A stretch of 64,000 nucleotides of DNA from Diospyros lotus. Taxonomy: Eukaryota; Streptophyta; Magnoliopsida; Ericales; Ebenaceae. Each line of letters opens with the position of its first letter. The first letter of the stretch is position 1. Where the stretch lies: the NCBI RefSeq assembly GCF_014633365.1, contig NC_068347.1:30856116-30920115 (forward strand), in the 5' to 3' direction. The notes beneath the pieces are model-generated. The model made no database searches, had not been told where the DNA came from, and saw only the letters and a list, made by a program, of their open reading frames with translations. A program made the position numbers and the translations under genes. This document shows positions 24,601 to 36,557 of this stretch, in pieces.

Positions 24601-27600
24601 TCAATCTATATTTGCTAGGGACTGTGCCTTTGATTTTGCCAGTTGATTTTTCATTGTGGCCTCTCTGTGTTCTTCCTACAGCCTCTTTCAGTTTCTAACA
24701 ATGGAGCTTGCTGCTAATTTGAATGAGCTTCTGCATTTGAAACAGATGCATAAATCTAGTGGCATGCAGAATTGACATTTAAAATTGCTTGGCAATTTTT
24801 TTTTAACTCTTAGTTTCCAGAGAAGTATGAAGTAATTCCTTAAAAGTTATTGCAGAACTTGTTTGATCCAATAGGATCCATAAAAATGAGTGGTTAAAAG
24901 TGGAATTATGTTCCTCCCAATTATTGAAGTCACTGGAAGCCTGCAATAAAGCTTATTACCATTAGATGTTAATAAGATAGGGCATAGCATCAGTTTGTGA
25001 AAAATGAAAATCATAAGAAAGGGATCATTAAACTTTGACTGAGGTGGATAGGATGATAGTCCTAAAATGACTATGTACTTTTATTCATGTGAGGTTGATG
25101 ATTTGAGTAATTTTTTTGTGTCTTTGAAATTGAGTTGCTAGCACAACCTTGGGGAAGATATGGCTTTCACAAAGTCTAAAAGCAATCAACCAAATGAGCT
25201 TGTGCTTTAATTTGCATGTGAGGCTTACATACATGGAGTTTGAGTTTTAGAGAAGAGAGTTATGCATTAAGACTTGTGGTGGAGATATTGGGATTTTTGT
25301 GATTATAATTGAATTGTAATCAAGGATTTGCACTAAGCTCTTACCTTTTGTCTAGTGATGGAAGAATTCTCATAGCACACATAAGAAGAGTTTTCTTGGT
25401 GTTTTTATTTGCAAGTGATATTCTCTTAATAGATGAGGTTAAAGAAGTCTTGAATACTAAGTTCAAATTATAGAATGATAACTTAAAATTCAAAGGCTTT
25501 AAATTAAGCAAGTTCGAAACCGAATATATGAAATGTAAGTTTAATATAAACAAAATTCGTGATGATGGTGCAGATTAATTGTTTGTTCAAAGAGAGTGAG
25601 AGATTATTGAGGATGTTAATGACAGCATCAAGATTGAATGATTAAAGTGGAGAGGTGCTTCGAATATATTATGCAATTGTAAGATCTCTTTTAAATTGAA
25701 CGAGAAATTTTATTAGATGGCTATAAGATTAATTTTATTCTATGCATGAAATGTTGGGTAAAGTGATAACATATTCAAGATACGAGATTATCTATAGTGA
25801 AGTTGGGAGTGTTCCAATTAAAGATAAAATGTGATTAAAAATGTTTGAACATGGGAGAAGGCGGCTAAAAGACACGCCTGCAAGAAAGTGGACAGAATAG
25901 GAGAAAGTTGTAGTAGAAAAGGTAAAGTAGGATAAAACAAAATTTGGTGAAAACTCTTAAGGCGTAATATGGGATATAATGAACTTGTAGAAGATACAGT
26001 CATAGATAGAGATGATTAAAGAGTTAGAATTCATGTGGCTGACCACCTTACATGATGGTATCGAGGCTTGTGAGGATGATGATATAATTTGTCCATGTGA
26101 GCTTGTTTGTCTAAATGTGGTGTAATGTTACTGGTTTGTATCAGCTTCAATGCCATGCTAATTAAAATTGTTCATTTCCTGGCCTTTTATGGGTTTTAAC
26201 GGAAATGGCCTGGCTGACTTATTGCTGGTGTGTTTTTTTGTGAAATTTACTTCCCAAAGCATGTCTAATGCCTTTCTTATGGCCTACTGGATACTTTTGG
26301 ATGTAATTTAAGGTTAATGCTGGGGGATTTGTGACCAAGTTGGAATGCTTGTGTGCAGATATGATTGAAGAATTAATCAGCAGAGGTCAGCAGGTTGATG
26401 CTGTGCATTTTACTTTTGAAGTTGGCCTCCAAGACAAGTTCCCTCCTGTTCCATTGCTCAAGGCTTTCCTGAAGGATGCCAGAAAAGCTGCAGATTCTAT
26501 TTCTGAGGATCCTAACAATACTGGCCGGGCTGCGGTATTTATCTATTTTATCCCTCATGATATTTTTGTTTCGCTAGCTTATATCTTCTCAGTTGTAGGG
26601 GTTGGTTGACAACGCAAACCATTTTCATGTTTTCATTTATCGTGTTCATTTTTAGTTTTTTGTGTTCAATTTTTGTTTTTGCCAGAAAAATGAAAATTGC
26701 ATGATATTTGATAACTTATTATATCTTATGGAAATTAAAAAACAAAAACATGAAAAGATATTTGTTACATTCATCTATATATTTGTTAAATTAACCATCT
26801 ATTGAGGGTGGTAATTTCCCATTAAAAAAAGAAACAAAGGGCGGTAAAATTGGAAATTCCCCACCATTTCAATGCATCAATCACTTGCCTTGTTATATTA
26901 TTATGATAAATTATTATTTATGATAAACAATTTCAATTGTATTAGAATATTTTAAAATGATTTTGAATTATATCATTAATGACAATTTTAAAATAAATTT
27001 TAGTTAGCTAGTTTATGTTTAGAATAATGCTAGGAGTCATGACTGATGGCAGTGTCATCAGTTATGTGGCACATTTTCATTGGAAGAGGCTAAGGAGACC
27101 ATGTGCCATTGTTTTATCTACCTAGCAAAATCCTCCAACGAGGATGCGACACATGACTGACTCTTAACATTACTCTTATATTTATCAAGATTATTTGTGT
27201 CAAATTTTAAAATAAATTTTAGATAACCAATTTTTCATACAATTTAAGTATTATCATCCATTTTTATTCTATTAGCATCATGATGAATATAGTATTGCTA
27301 GTATGAATCTTACAACATTATAATTAACATCTTTATTATAATAGTAATAATGATGATGTTATCTAATTATTACTGGTAAATATAATAATTTTGTTAATAA
27401 CATGATATTAATTATATATTACAATAAAATCTTCATAATACATTTAATAATACTAGTGAAGAGATCGAATGGACTTAAGTATATAGCGAAAGAAGTGGAG
27501 GAAGACTAAGAAAAATTTGGTGTGATATATAAAAGATAAAGTCAGATGAAAAGTGATTGACAAGTTATATTTTATGTAGCCAACCCTACATAGTAGGATA

Positions 27601-28984
27601 AAGATTTGATATCTTATTGTTGTACTATTATGATACTAGTGTTTCAATATTATTAATAGTGGCAATGTAAGCACATTTTTTTCAAATGGTGACATTTTCT
27701 GAAAACAAGTGAACTTGAGCTTGCTAATCATTTCTATCTAGGCTATATCTTGTGAAAGGTCTTTATAACTAAATACCTAAGAGTTTCCTATCAAGTTTTT
27801 TCTTGGTCGTACCTATTTCTTTTGCTAAAAACTTGTTCATTTCTATCCAATTTCCTCACATGAGTCCCCTTGGTTTTTTTCTCACATGACCAAACCATCT
27901 TAATCATCTATCATGCATCTTCCACAGGAGCTACTTTAACCTTATTACGAATAATCTCATTCTTAATTCTAACTTGCTTGCATCATGCATATTTTTACTA
28001 AAAATGTTTTTATATGGCATCATTCACAAATTAATGGTAATAAGGTCACAATTGAAACGTTCACAAATTCAAATGGGCCCATAGGAAGTGGATTTCTTTT
28101 ATTGTTTCCAAATTTTGTTCTTTCTTAGCTTTGTTCAAAGAATAAAAATCTAAGATGATTAAGGGAACCATTCTACTTTGCTTGCTTTTTTGGGATGTAA
28201 TGTTAGAAGCCTTCTCATTTTAATTTATCTTCTTTTGTCAATATTTTGGGTGTTGTACATGCCCACACTTACAGGTTTAGATGGTACTTTTGTTTTCTGA
28301 AAGTTGTATAATATTTACCCCCTTTAAGCAGGCTGTCATTCATTTCCGCATGTAGTGACCTTTTTGCTGTGGATCTGTCTTGCTCTACAGAAGTTTGATG
28401 GTGAAGCAGTAGAATTCTATATTGATCTGTTTCTCTTTGATTAAAGGGATTCTTACGCTCTAGGCCGCATGTAATTCTATGTTTTCCTGCAGCATCTTGC
28501 TGCCCGCAAGGAGCAGTCAGCACTTCGGGCTGTTATCAAGTGCATTGAAGAGTACAAACTCGATGCAGAGTTCCCTCCTCAAAATCTTAGGAAGCGCCTT
28601 GAACAATTGGATAAAGTCAAGAGTGACAAGAAAAAGCCAGCAGCTGTCCCTGCCAACAAAAGAACACGGGCAAACAATGGTGGCCCAATGCCGCCTGCAA
28701 AGGCTGGCCGCTCGACAAATGCCTATGTGTCATCTTTTCCTGCGGCTCCCACATACATCAGGTCCCCCTCACACGCTCAATACCCTGCCGGGGTTCCTGT
28801 GTATCCTGCAGGCCCTGCCATGTATGGCAGCCGGAGCCCTCCAGCCAGCCACTATGCTTACTCACCAGAAGCGGCCTCTCCTCCCCTCACTGGGTCATAT
28901 CCATGTGCTCCAATAAGCTATACTCCTTATGCAGGTTATGCCAATGGTGTCGCACCAGCGTATCAGCAGGCCTACTACCGATAG
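21602..28984 (+). CDS. FRL4A: FRIGIDA-like protein (FRL4a type)
   Basis: Three exons join in frame: 21602-22499, 26359-26534 and 28493-28984, all with GT-AG borders, giving 521 aa. Residues about 40-125 are heptad-rich and likely coiled coil. The Frigida domain follows (about 80-420), with characteristic stretches DVHTFLQHLVTFGIF, YRKLVVGSAWRKQMPKL, FTFEVGLQDKFPPVPLLKAF and SALRAVIKCIEEYKL. The C-terminal 125 residues are Pro/Ala/Tyr-rich and end YQQAYYR, as in FRL4 members. FRIGIDA itself scaffolds a transcription complex that raises FLC and delays flowering; FRL1/FRL2 share that role, while FRL4 proteins are less characterised. The best Arabidopsis match I recall is At3g22440, next to the XS gene At3g22430, the same order as here. 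Introns of 3.86 and 1.96 kb contain LINE and MITE sequence. Confidence 0.93.
22670..23100. mobile_element. MITE-like repeat in FRL intron 1
   Basis: The left edge TTTGGGAGGGGGATGGAATG and the reverse complement of the right edge (TTTGGGGGAGAGAGAGTAATGGAATG without a small indel) resemble each other. ATGGAATGGAAAA-type motifs recur on both strands inside. I could not define a target duplication, so the boundaries are approximate. Confidence 0.4.
25330..26065 (+). mobile_element. Degenerate LINE (non-LTR) reverse transcriptase 3' part in FRL intron 1
   Basis: Conceptual + strand reading gives the order expected for the C-terminal part of a plant LINE polymerase: SDILLID (FADD-like box, decayed), then KGFKLSKFETEYMKCKF, then LKWRGAS, and finally an IHVAD-type tail at about 26030. 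Several frames are needed and stops are frequent. The piece is transcribed with the FRL gene. Confidence 0.6.
27027..27170. mobile_element. MITE, copy 1 of a two-copy family (144 bp)
   Basis: It begins ATGCTAGGAGTCATGACTGA and ends with a decayed inverted match (reverse complement ATGTTAAGAGTCAGTCATG). It is flanked by TA on both sides. It is clearly related over its whole length to 47908-48050, including the shared core GTCATCAGTTATGTG and the AAGGAGAcCATrTG region. It lies in intron 2 of the FRL gene. There is no coding capacity. Confidence 0.7.
27440..27640 (+). mobile_element. LINE 3'-end fragment in FRL intron 2
   Basis: The + strand reading resembles the extreme C-terminus of a plant LINE polymerase (GRxRKxWxD... 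followed by an ANPT/W-type end near 27585), then runs into AT-rich sequence. It is short and broken; a truncated 3' LINE copy is the best explanation. Confidence 0.45.
27840..28010 (-). mobile_element. Antisense LINE fragment in FRL intron 2
   Basis: On the minus strand, around 27875-27905, the sequence reads LRWFGHVRKKP, the conserved motif near the C-terminus of plant LINE polymerases. Flanking sequence is decayed. This is a separate piece from the sense fragment at 27440-27640. Confidence 0.5.
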
Positions 28985-30663
28985 ATTAACTTCCGGAAAT
29001 GGTGACACTGATATGATGACTCTAATTTCTAAATGTTGTCTAAATGGTTTGTAATCACTAACCTTTTAATGGTAGCGGTATCGTCTGTGTGTTGTTAATC
29101 TGTAATCCTGATCTTCATCCTGCATCTTGACTTGTCAAGGACAGGTTCTCATGTTTCTAATGTTTATTAAACTTGTAGTACTAGGTGTTTGTGCAAATTA
29201 ATTAAGAGAGCTTCCTTAACAAAGTCTCTTGAGTACTACTGCATTTGATGCCGTGTCATTGCATGGAAGATGCATTCTCTTCTTCCTTCTTCCGCTCTCT
29301 TAACCTCAAGTTGCAAATGCTCTATCATGAGAATCTTGATTGTCAGTCAGCAAAGTTGAGTAGGTTCTGTGATCAGACCAAAAGCAAAAGAATCTGTTTG
29401 ATGCCTTGCGTCTGATAGAGTACGTGCTGGTGGTTTTTTAGCCCCTATTATTAGAGGAGCATGATCGTCCATCCTATTTGGTCTCCAGTTTGAGGTCTTG
29501 TATGGCAATAGAAATGTGTGTTCCAGCATAATGGTTGGATCTCTATTATGTTTTTGTTAGAAAAGATGGTATCTTTCTCATAGAATCTGGGGGGATTGTG
29601 GGATGGGTTAAGAGCTGCTCCTGCTCTTGTTTGGTCAAGAAAGGGTGCAATTTTCAGTTCTGTGATTGATTGAGCCACAGTTACTGTTTAGTTGGATGCT
29701 TGTGGGAAACATGTTACGATATGCTTTTCAAATCCCCAGAACAGAAGAATGCCCTGTGGCTGTATTTTCAAACTTGGTGAAAACAATCAAAATGTTGTCA
29801 CCTTTTGGATTGCCACGTCATTAATAATCTACTAAAGATGAATAATATATATATTTTTTCTTAACCCTCTAGTGTAGCAGCCTAGCAGGCTGCAGCGGTA
29901 ACTAAAGTAAAAGCTAACTAAGAGTTATTAAAGGGGAGGAGAATTACTGAATTAGAAACAAATTAAAGTTATCAATTTTTATTTCTAAATGAAAATAGAA
30001 ATTGGGAAAAAACCAAAATTAATAATAAAAAAAACTTTATATATTGAGAAGTGAGAACAACCGCCACTGTTTCTCCTTCTCTGTTCTTCTTCTTCTTCAA
30101 TCGGTCATTCTGTGTCTCGTCGCTCTTGCGTTAGCTACACTACTGATAAGGAATGGTGCATCGTGAAGACAATGTATTGTTGCTGACGGAGATCGCCTGC
30201 AACTGAGATAGACATCCAGCCAGCTCCGGTGCCTTCGCCGTTCGTCTCTGCCTCTGCTTTAAGCACAACGGATGTGCTCTATCCTTCGCTCTCGTCTGCA
30301 TCCATGCTGGTATGTCTAGCTCCGTTAATTCTTGTTCTTTTTTTTATTATTTTTTATTTTTTCTGGTAGTTCCTGTTCTGAATGAGAACAAATTTGGTGT
30401 CAGGATAAATCACTTATTCAATTGGTTGTAAGAACAAATTTCGTGTCTTTAGTTGGCCCTTTTTGTTCCCTTAGCTGGATTCGTATGATATCATCTCGTT
30501 GAATCCAAAATAGAAATGGCTCTGGGTGGACAAAACGCTGTCGCATATCAACTATTTGATGAAATGCTCCTCTGAGTTACGCCCGCTTCAGTCATACCGC
30601 ACCTTAGTCTTGCCGTTCTTTCGTGTCCTCCAGCAGGTGAAAGATCTTCTGTTAAGAACCCAA
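28985..30663. other. Spacer between FRL and uL18 genes, including uL18 leader
   Basis: 28985-29200 is likely FRL 3' UTR. I recognise nothing in 29200-29850. 29850-30060 is AT-rich with a TATA-like TTATATATT at about 30038. From 30070 CT-rich leader-like sequence begins. A good splice donor (CTG/GTATGT) after 30309 and an acceptor CCAGCAG near 30636 suggest an intron in the 5' UTR just before the chosen ATG. Confidence 0.45.
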
Positions 30664-31776
30664 ATGGCATTAATGTCTTTGAGAAGAATCGCCAACTTCA
30701 CGCCAGCGGTGAATTTTCATTCTCTTTCAAGAATGCTTTGTTTTTCTTCTAGTTCGCGGACATTTTTTGACAATGAAAATGGAGGTGGAGCAACACAATC
30801 ACCATTGATCAATAATGAGGGAATTGGAATTGCCAGCAGTGGGGCTCATCTTTCGACTTTGTTTTCGCGAGGTACAGCTCATCTGCAGGGTTGCAGAATT
30901 GAACTTGTAGATGACGAGGCGTGGCAGCTTTCATCAGGTTTAGCTGAGGCATGGAGAGGAAGAAATAGGGCACCTGAAGGAACTGGTCTGGTTACTGAAG
31001 CTGTTGATGAGGAGATGGTTACTTCCAGCTTGCCTAGCGAGGATGATCCAAACTTTGATGAGATTGATGATATGAGAATCAGAGGAAGCCTTTTCTATAA
31101 GATTGATAGAGATTCCAAAGAATTTGAGGAATACAGTTTTGACTTCCATGGCAAAAAACAGACAAAGAACAAGCAAAACAGGAAAGAAAGAGAGAACTCA
31201 AAAGGTAAGTTGGCATCTGAGGCTGAAAAATCCTCTAAGAACAAAGAAGAGCAAAAGGAAACCAGAAAGAGGGAAAATGCAAGTTATGATTCCGTTACTG
31301 AAGGTAAGGGCTTGCCCAAACTTCTTAAGAATGACGTTCTTAATTCTTCACTACATGAAATGGACAGTTCTTGTGGTGGGAAAAGGGAAAGGGCTCTCAC
31401 CTTCAATCAACTTACGGCTCCTTACCATGAACCATTTTGCTTAGACATTTACCTAACGAAGGGATCTGTTCGTGCCTGCATCATTCACCGGGCGACTAGC
31501 AAGGTTGTTGCTGTGGCTCATTCAATATCCAAGGACATGAAGTTTGACCTGTCATCAGTGAGGAACGCAACTGCTTGTGCTGCAGTGGGACATGTTTTAG
31601 CCCAGAGAGCATTGGCTGATGACATCCATAATGTGGTTTACACACCAAGGAAAGGGGAAAAATTGGAAGGGAAGCTTCAGATAGTACTTCAATCCATCAT
31701 TGATAATGGTGTTAATGTGAAGGTTAAGATCAAGCAAAGAAAAGTAAAGAAAGGTACTCGTTCACCTCTGCCTTAG
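30664..31776 (+). CDS. Ribosomal protein uL18 (L18p/L5e) family protein, probably organellar
   Basis: This is an intronless 370-aa frame starting MALMSLRRIANF. The first 30-35 residues are rich in Arg, Ser and Leu and nearly free of acidic residues, as in a mitochondrial presequence. The middle (about 120-265) is charged and low complexity, with a Lys/Glu-rich linker. The last 110 residues match the uL18 fold, with VRACIIHRATSKVVAVAHSI, an ATACAAVGHVLAQRA helix and a final basic tail. Bacterial uL18 binds 5S rRNA at the central protuberance. The extension of about 250 residues is far longer than bacterial L18 (about 117 aa), so a true ribosomal role is not certain. Sequence upstream is open in the same frame to 30526, but it begins with GTG and probably contains a leader intron, so I chose 30664. 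The Arabidopsis counterpart I recall is At3g22450. Confidence 0.82.
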   Translation: MALMSLRRIANFTPAVNFHSLSRMLCFSSSSRTFFDNENGGGATQSPLINNEGIGIASSGAHLSTLFSRGTAHLQGCRIELVDDEAWQLSSGLAEAWRGRNRAPEGTGLVTEAVDEEMVTSSLPSEDDPNFDEIDDMRIRGSLFYKIDRDSKEFEEYSFDFHGKKQTKNKQNRKERENSKGKLASEAEKSSKNKEEQKETRKRENASYDSVTEGKGLPKLLKNDVLNSSLHEMDSSCGGKRERALTFNQLTAPYHEPFCLDIYLTKGSVRACIIHRATSKVVAVAHSISKDMKFDLSSVRNATACAAVGHVLAQRALADDIHNVVYTPRKGEKLEGKLQIVLQSIIDNGVNVKVKIKQRKVKKGTRSPLP

Positions 31777-34700
31777 CCCTTAGGGTCAGTGTCCTACTTC
31801 TCAGCTTGATCCGGTTCAAAAACCTGCCACAGTTTCATATTTCATTTGAAAGTTGTGGTTCTCATTGTGTTATTGGAATCGTTAGTGTGGACAACTTTGT
31901 TTAAAAGTAGGAGAGAAGAAAACAACTAGGAATTGCCCAATTTCAGTCTGAAGTTCTGCTAGGAAGTGACCTGCCAAGAAGTAAGAACAAAAGGGACTCT
32001 AGAAAGGAAGAGGGCATACTAATAATGTCATAACAAGATGAATTTTTCATGGTCACAAATCCATTTACTGGCTGGGTTACCTACTACTAGAGTTGGCAAA
32101 TGGCTGGGTGGCCCATGGGCCCGGGCGGCTGGCCCACCTCCCAGCCCAATCCGGCCCGGTACTGTAGCAACAGGCTGTGTAGGCTAGTGCTTTGTGGCCC
32201 ACAGCCCAACCCACCAAAAATGGGCTGGCCCACCAAAATAGTCTACTAAAATAGAGGTGGTTCATCAAAATGGCCCGGCCCGCCCTGGCTTGTTTATTAA
32301 GGGCCATAGGGCCGTGCCGGGCCTCCATTTTCCATTGCCTAGCCCAGCCCGCCTCCCTGCAGGTCAAATTCGGTCCAGCCCACAAAATGGGTGGGCCAAG
32401 CGAAAGGTGGGCCTGGCTGGCCCGGTCCTGCCCATTTTTCATCTCTACCTACTACCTAGTTATGTCTGTTTAGTTAATTAGATGCTATATTAAAGGGGAC
32501 TTTTTTTTTTTTCCTGGTTCCATAAACTAAAGGTTTGTAGGATCAGGGATATGGGAAATGTTTATATCCGAAAATATTATTTAGATGTGAAATTTTAACA
32601 TTTAGTCATTAAATTTTAATTTTTGTAAATATTTGATTTTTTTAAACATTTTTTAAATCAAATCCTATTAATAAGGGGACATATATTCACTAAAAAGGTG
32701 AGTACTTTCAATGGTTAAAAACTCCTCAAACAAAGGGATTGCATAATCGTTTATCATATTAGCCCTAAAGGGCCAACCCTGGGCCGTTGATTTACCTATA
32801 GGCCTGCTTGGTGGGCCTTGTTGGGCCTTACACTGAGTGTGGTTTAACAGCATATTTTTGTAGTTGAGAGGTTTTTTTTTTTTCTTTTTTTTTTTTGGCT
32901 TCAATCATTTGTCATTTTGCATCAATAGTTGAGAAGATGTTATTGGGACTGAACTGAAGCCAGTCCCAACGTTCAGCAAATCCAAGCATATCTGACACAG
33001 AATTTACTGTCTACAGTCGAAAAGGGCTACGGATAATTTGTCTTCCTTTAAGCAACTGTTTAGACGAACCTAGTTTCATGTTGAAGCTGTTTTTCTTTCT
33101 ATTTCTTTTTCTTTTAAAATTTACAGTCACTATTTTTCTTTCTTAGATAAATTTGTGAATACATATAATAACTTACATATCTCATGTATCAAGTAGGGAT
33201 GCAATTGAGTCGAATTGAGCTGAACTTTATTGAGCTCCGACTCAATTCATAAAGACAAAAAAATACTAAGCTCGAACTTGAATAGAGTTTGAAAATCTGT
33301 TCAAGCCCGAGCTTGATTTATAATAGTCAAATTTGAGCTTGGCTAGCAAGTAGCTTGTTTAACTTCTGGTGAGTTGAGTTTGAGTTCGAGCTCAAGCTCA
33401 AGACAAGATTTTGGAAATTGCAAGAGAAGTAAGAGAATAACAAGAGAAAGGGAGAACAATGACAATGCTAACAGTGGCGAATGGTAGAGGAGGCGGTAGC
33501 AGAGACAGTGCTGGAGGTGAGGAAGGCAATGGCAAATGGCAGAGGCTACGAAGGCTACGGAGAAGGATGGCAGTGTCAACAGAGGTAGTGGAGACAAAGG
33601 CGATCGGCAATGTCGACGGCAAGGGGACAAACAACGGTGAAGGTAAAGAAGACAGTTGAGATTTAAGAAAAATGGAGAATGAAGGAAGAGAATGGGGATT
33701 AAACCCCAATCTTGTGTAGAGACTATTTCATCTTTATTTCTTTTTCTATTAAAAAAATAAATTTAAAATTTAATATATTTATAAGTGAGTTTATTCATAA
33801 ATTTTTAATCGAGTATATTTATAAATATCTAATCAAGCTAATTTATGAGACTTAATGAGTAGAGTTTTACTGAATTTTATTTCAATTTATTTACAAATTA
33901 ACTTTTAAAATTAATCTCAAATTAAACTCATTTATCTTAACAAAGTTAAAACATTTTTATTGAATCCAACATATAATTCATGAACAATTTGACTCATTTG
34001 CGAAAGTATGGTCAAAACAGCACAACAGTCTCTAGTATGGTATTTCTTGAATTTACGTACCAAAGGGTTCTGATATAATAATAAAAGGGTGGTGTAATCA
34101 TAACAAAAAATATAATAAAATGCGAAGAAAAAATAAACGAGAGACAGTGTAATTTGGGCATATAAGGCACCTATGGTCTTTAATTGGGTAGACTGTTGAG
34201 TCATAGAAGCTACCTTACGCAAATGAGCTGTGATTGGGCTGTAATGGAGTGCGATTTTCACTATTTCGCAGTACCCTTGATGATATCCGCAGCAGAGGCG
34301 TCTGTGGAAAGAATGTGTGCATCAAGAGCTTCTTCATTAATAATGGGTCATATTTGATTTGATTTGCTTTGCTATGACCCATCATTGAAGATTTGACAAT
34401 CTTTATCTTTCTTTCTTTATTTTTTTTACTTGGACTTATGTATGCGTGTGTGTGTGTGTATATATATATAAATAGATGGATAGATAATTGATAGTCCTGT
34501 CCTGTTGTAGCAGTCCTTCGTTTGATTTGCAGAGAGTTTGAATCACATTAGTACTACAAGCTTTAATACTGCTTGCAGCAGTGCTAGCCAGTATCTGGGT
34601 TAGCTAGCTAGCTGGGCCAGTAGGTTTCTTTCAGCATTGGGATTCCTTCTTCCCATGGTGGGGCATCTCTGACCAATTAATGTAATCTTTCGTATTTAAT

Positions 34701-36557
34701 TAATGGTTTAATTTAGACCACTTTACGTGTTTATTACTTATAGATTAAGTGAAGCAAAAGCTTGAACCTTTTTACATAAAACACCACCATTATCTATATA
34801 TATATATGTATTTGTATTAAGGAAACCATTAATCTTATTATATATGTGAAGCAGGCTAATGAATTGACCCTTAACTAAATAATTAATTCTATATTAAAAC
34901 CGAACAAGAGAAAAAGGACAATTAAGAGGGCTTCCCTGAATGGGAAAGGAAATACACAACTTTATATGTATAGTAAACTCACAGGTCTTTTTGTCGCATA
35001 GCAGGTGATACAGTAGTGGCAAGTAAGATTGTGTTCAAACAAACAAATAAAGGAAAAAGTCAGATTTGGTTCATGCACGTTAAATTACCCATGAAATGTG
35101 GCAGCTGCCTCTTGAAACGTTGAAAAAGGGTTGCCCTGAATGTCAATGCAAAGGATCTCACAGATTTTAGTGTCATTATCACTTAGATACGAGGGTTAAT
35201 AGTTAATATGTTTAATTCATCCAAACATATATTCTTGTCTGTTCCAGCATATATATATGCCGTCAACTATTGATGAACACACACACGCACTTTTAACTAA
35301 TATCATTTCCCATATATACATATAGTTGTTAATCCAGGGTTCGATCCAGCATATACCAGCAAACTAATAATATTGCGATGAGTTGATTGGGTAGGAAGGG
35401 CCCAGTCCACTTCGCAAATTTGTTATTTTTCATAGCTATATAGCTAGCTAGCAATCTTATACCATGATATCCAAACCCATGAGCGCCATATTATCAATTA
35501 TGTTGCCCCTGCTTCTTGGGACAACATGGCAATTGACGCAGAAAAGAAGGTGCATGTAGTTTGTTGTAATAATAATTAACAGCTCCGCCATAACCGTGCA
35601 TATAATTATATATATATATATAGGGTTAGGGCGCTACTTATTAGTCTGTAGGAGAAGCTACCAGACATGTCAATAGGACCCAAAAAGTTATCTTAAAGTC
35701 CGTCCCACAAGACAAAGTTCCCAATAATTTTGTACTTTCGCCAATTAATTAAGAAACATGGGCTGTGGTTCGTGTATATAGTGTGCTTGTATATATATAT
35801 ATATATATGTATGTATATTCTCCATGTTTGTATATTTGTCTTATTATCAGGACAATGAAAAAAGATATCTGAAAGCATTGAGGCATATGCATTTGGTTTG
35901 GTTCTGAAAATATTTGTTTACAAGATTCTCGAAACAAACATGAAAATGATGCCAAAACTGTTCAAATAACAAAGAAGAAATTTCTTTTCCCTTGAGTGAA
36001 GGGGCAAGATTACATACTACGCAAGGGACATAAGATCCTATCCAATTCCCTGTTCTCTGTTTACCAGGTTTGACAAAAAAACTTAATATTAACAACTATA
36101 ACTGAAAATCATGAGGTGATCGTGAGCTTTCATGTATAACAATGTCATCATCAATCCTTAATTTGCCCAATAAACACATTACAAGAGCCCACAAGTGTTT
36201 TTAGGATGTAATAAAAAATATTTAAGACTCATGAAACCTGAACATGAACAGGAATCTCTCCGGGCTTAATTACCAATTTTATGTATATCCCATCAGACTT
36301 AAAACAAAAAAATAAGATCCAATGGTTCATTCCCCCAAGGAGTTTTGTGGAGAAATCAAGCAGAAAGATCAGAAAATAGGAACGCATACATGAAGATTCA
36401 AGACATGATAATATGCCGCCACGCTTCCCTTGGTTTTTTTATTCAACAATTTGTTTTTCTTCGCTTTTTGTCTTCAAAGATGAGACATTTTCCCCCTCCG
36501 AATTAGACAAACAGTAGCCCATAGACAAAATAAAACTAAATAAACGAAACGACCTTA
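31777..36557. other. Repeat-rich spacer between uL18 and OVATE genes
   Basis: The spacer contains the hAT-like element at 32088-32447. 33190-33420 is dense in GAGCTC/TCGAGC-type motifs, then comes a GC-richer purine segment (33420-33660), probably a further decayed DNA transposon. A TG/TA microsatellite lies at about 34444-34470, with TA-rich stretches near 34795, 35605 and 35790. I see no gene here. Confidence 0.5.
32088..32447. mobile_element. Non-autonomous hAT-like element (360 bp) with GC-rich interior
   Basis: The element starts TAGAGTTGGCAAATGG and ends CATTTTTCATCTCTA, so its inverted ends share TAGAG-TG--AAATGG. The identical 8-mer CCTACTAC flanks both sides (32080-32087 and 32448-32455), the size expected for hAT insertion. 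The interior repeats GGCCCGGCC/GGGCTGGCC-like motifs and is much more GC-rich than its surroundings. It encodes nothing. Confidence 0.85.

Noticed and set aside
30526..30663. Upstream in-frame extension of the uL18 gene from a GTG codon
   Set aside because: Nuclear genes start at ATG, and this stretch appears to include a leader intron end; the presequence-like ATG at 30664 is a better start.
33343..33709. Open frames on both strands in a purine-rich stretch
   Set aside because: Low-complexity Leu/Ser/Pro-type translations within what looks like a decayed transposon.
33190..33950. GAGCTCGAGC-type motif cluster resembling hAT ends
   Set aside because: No second terminus or target duplication found; left as part of the spacer description.
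35337..35347. GGGTTCGATCC, resembling a tRNA internal B box
   Set aside because: No cloverleaf or A box at the right distance; no tRNA gene can be supported.
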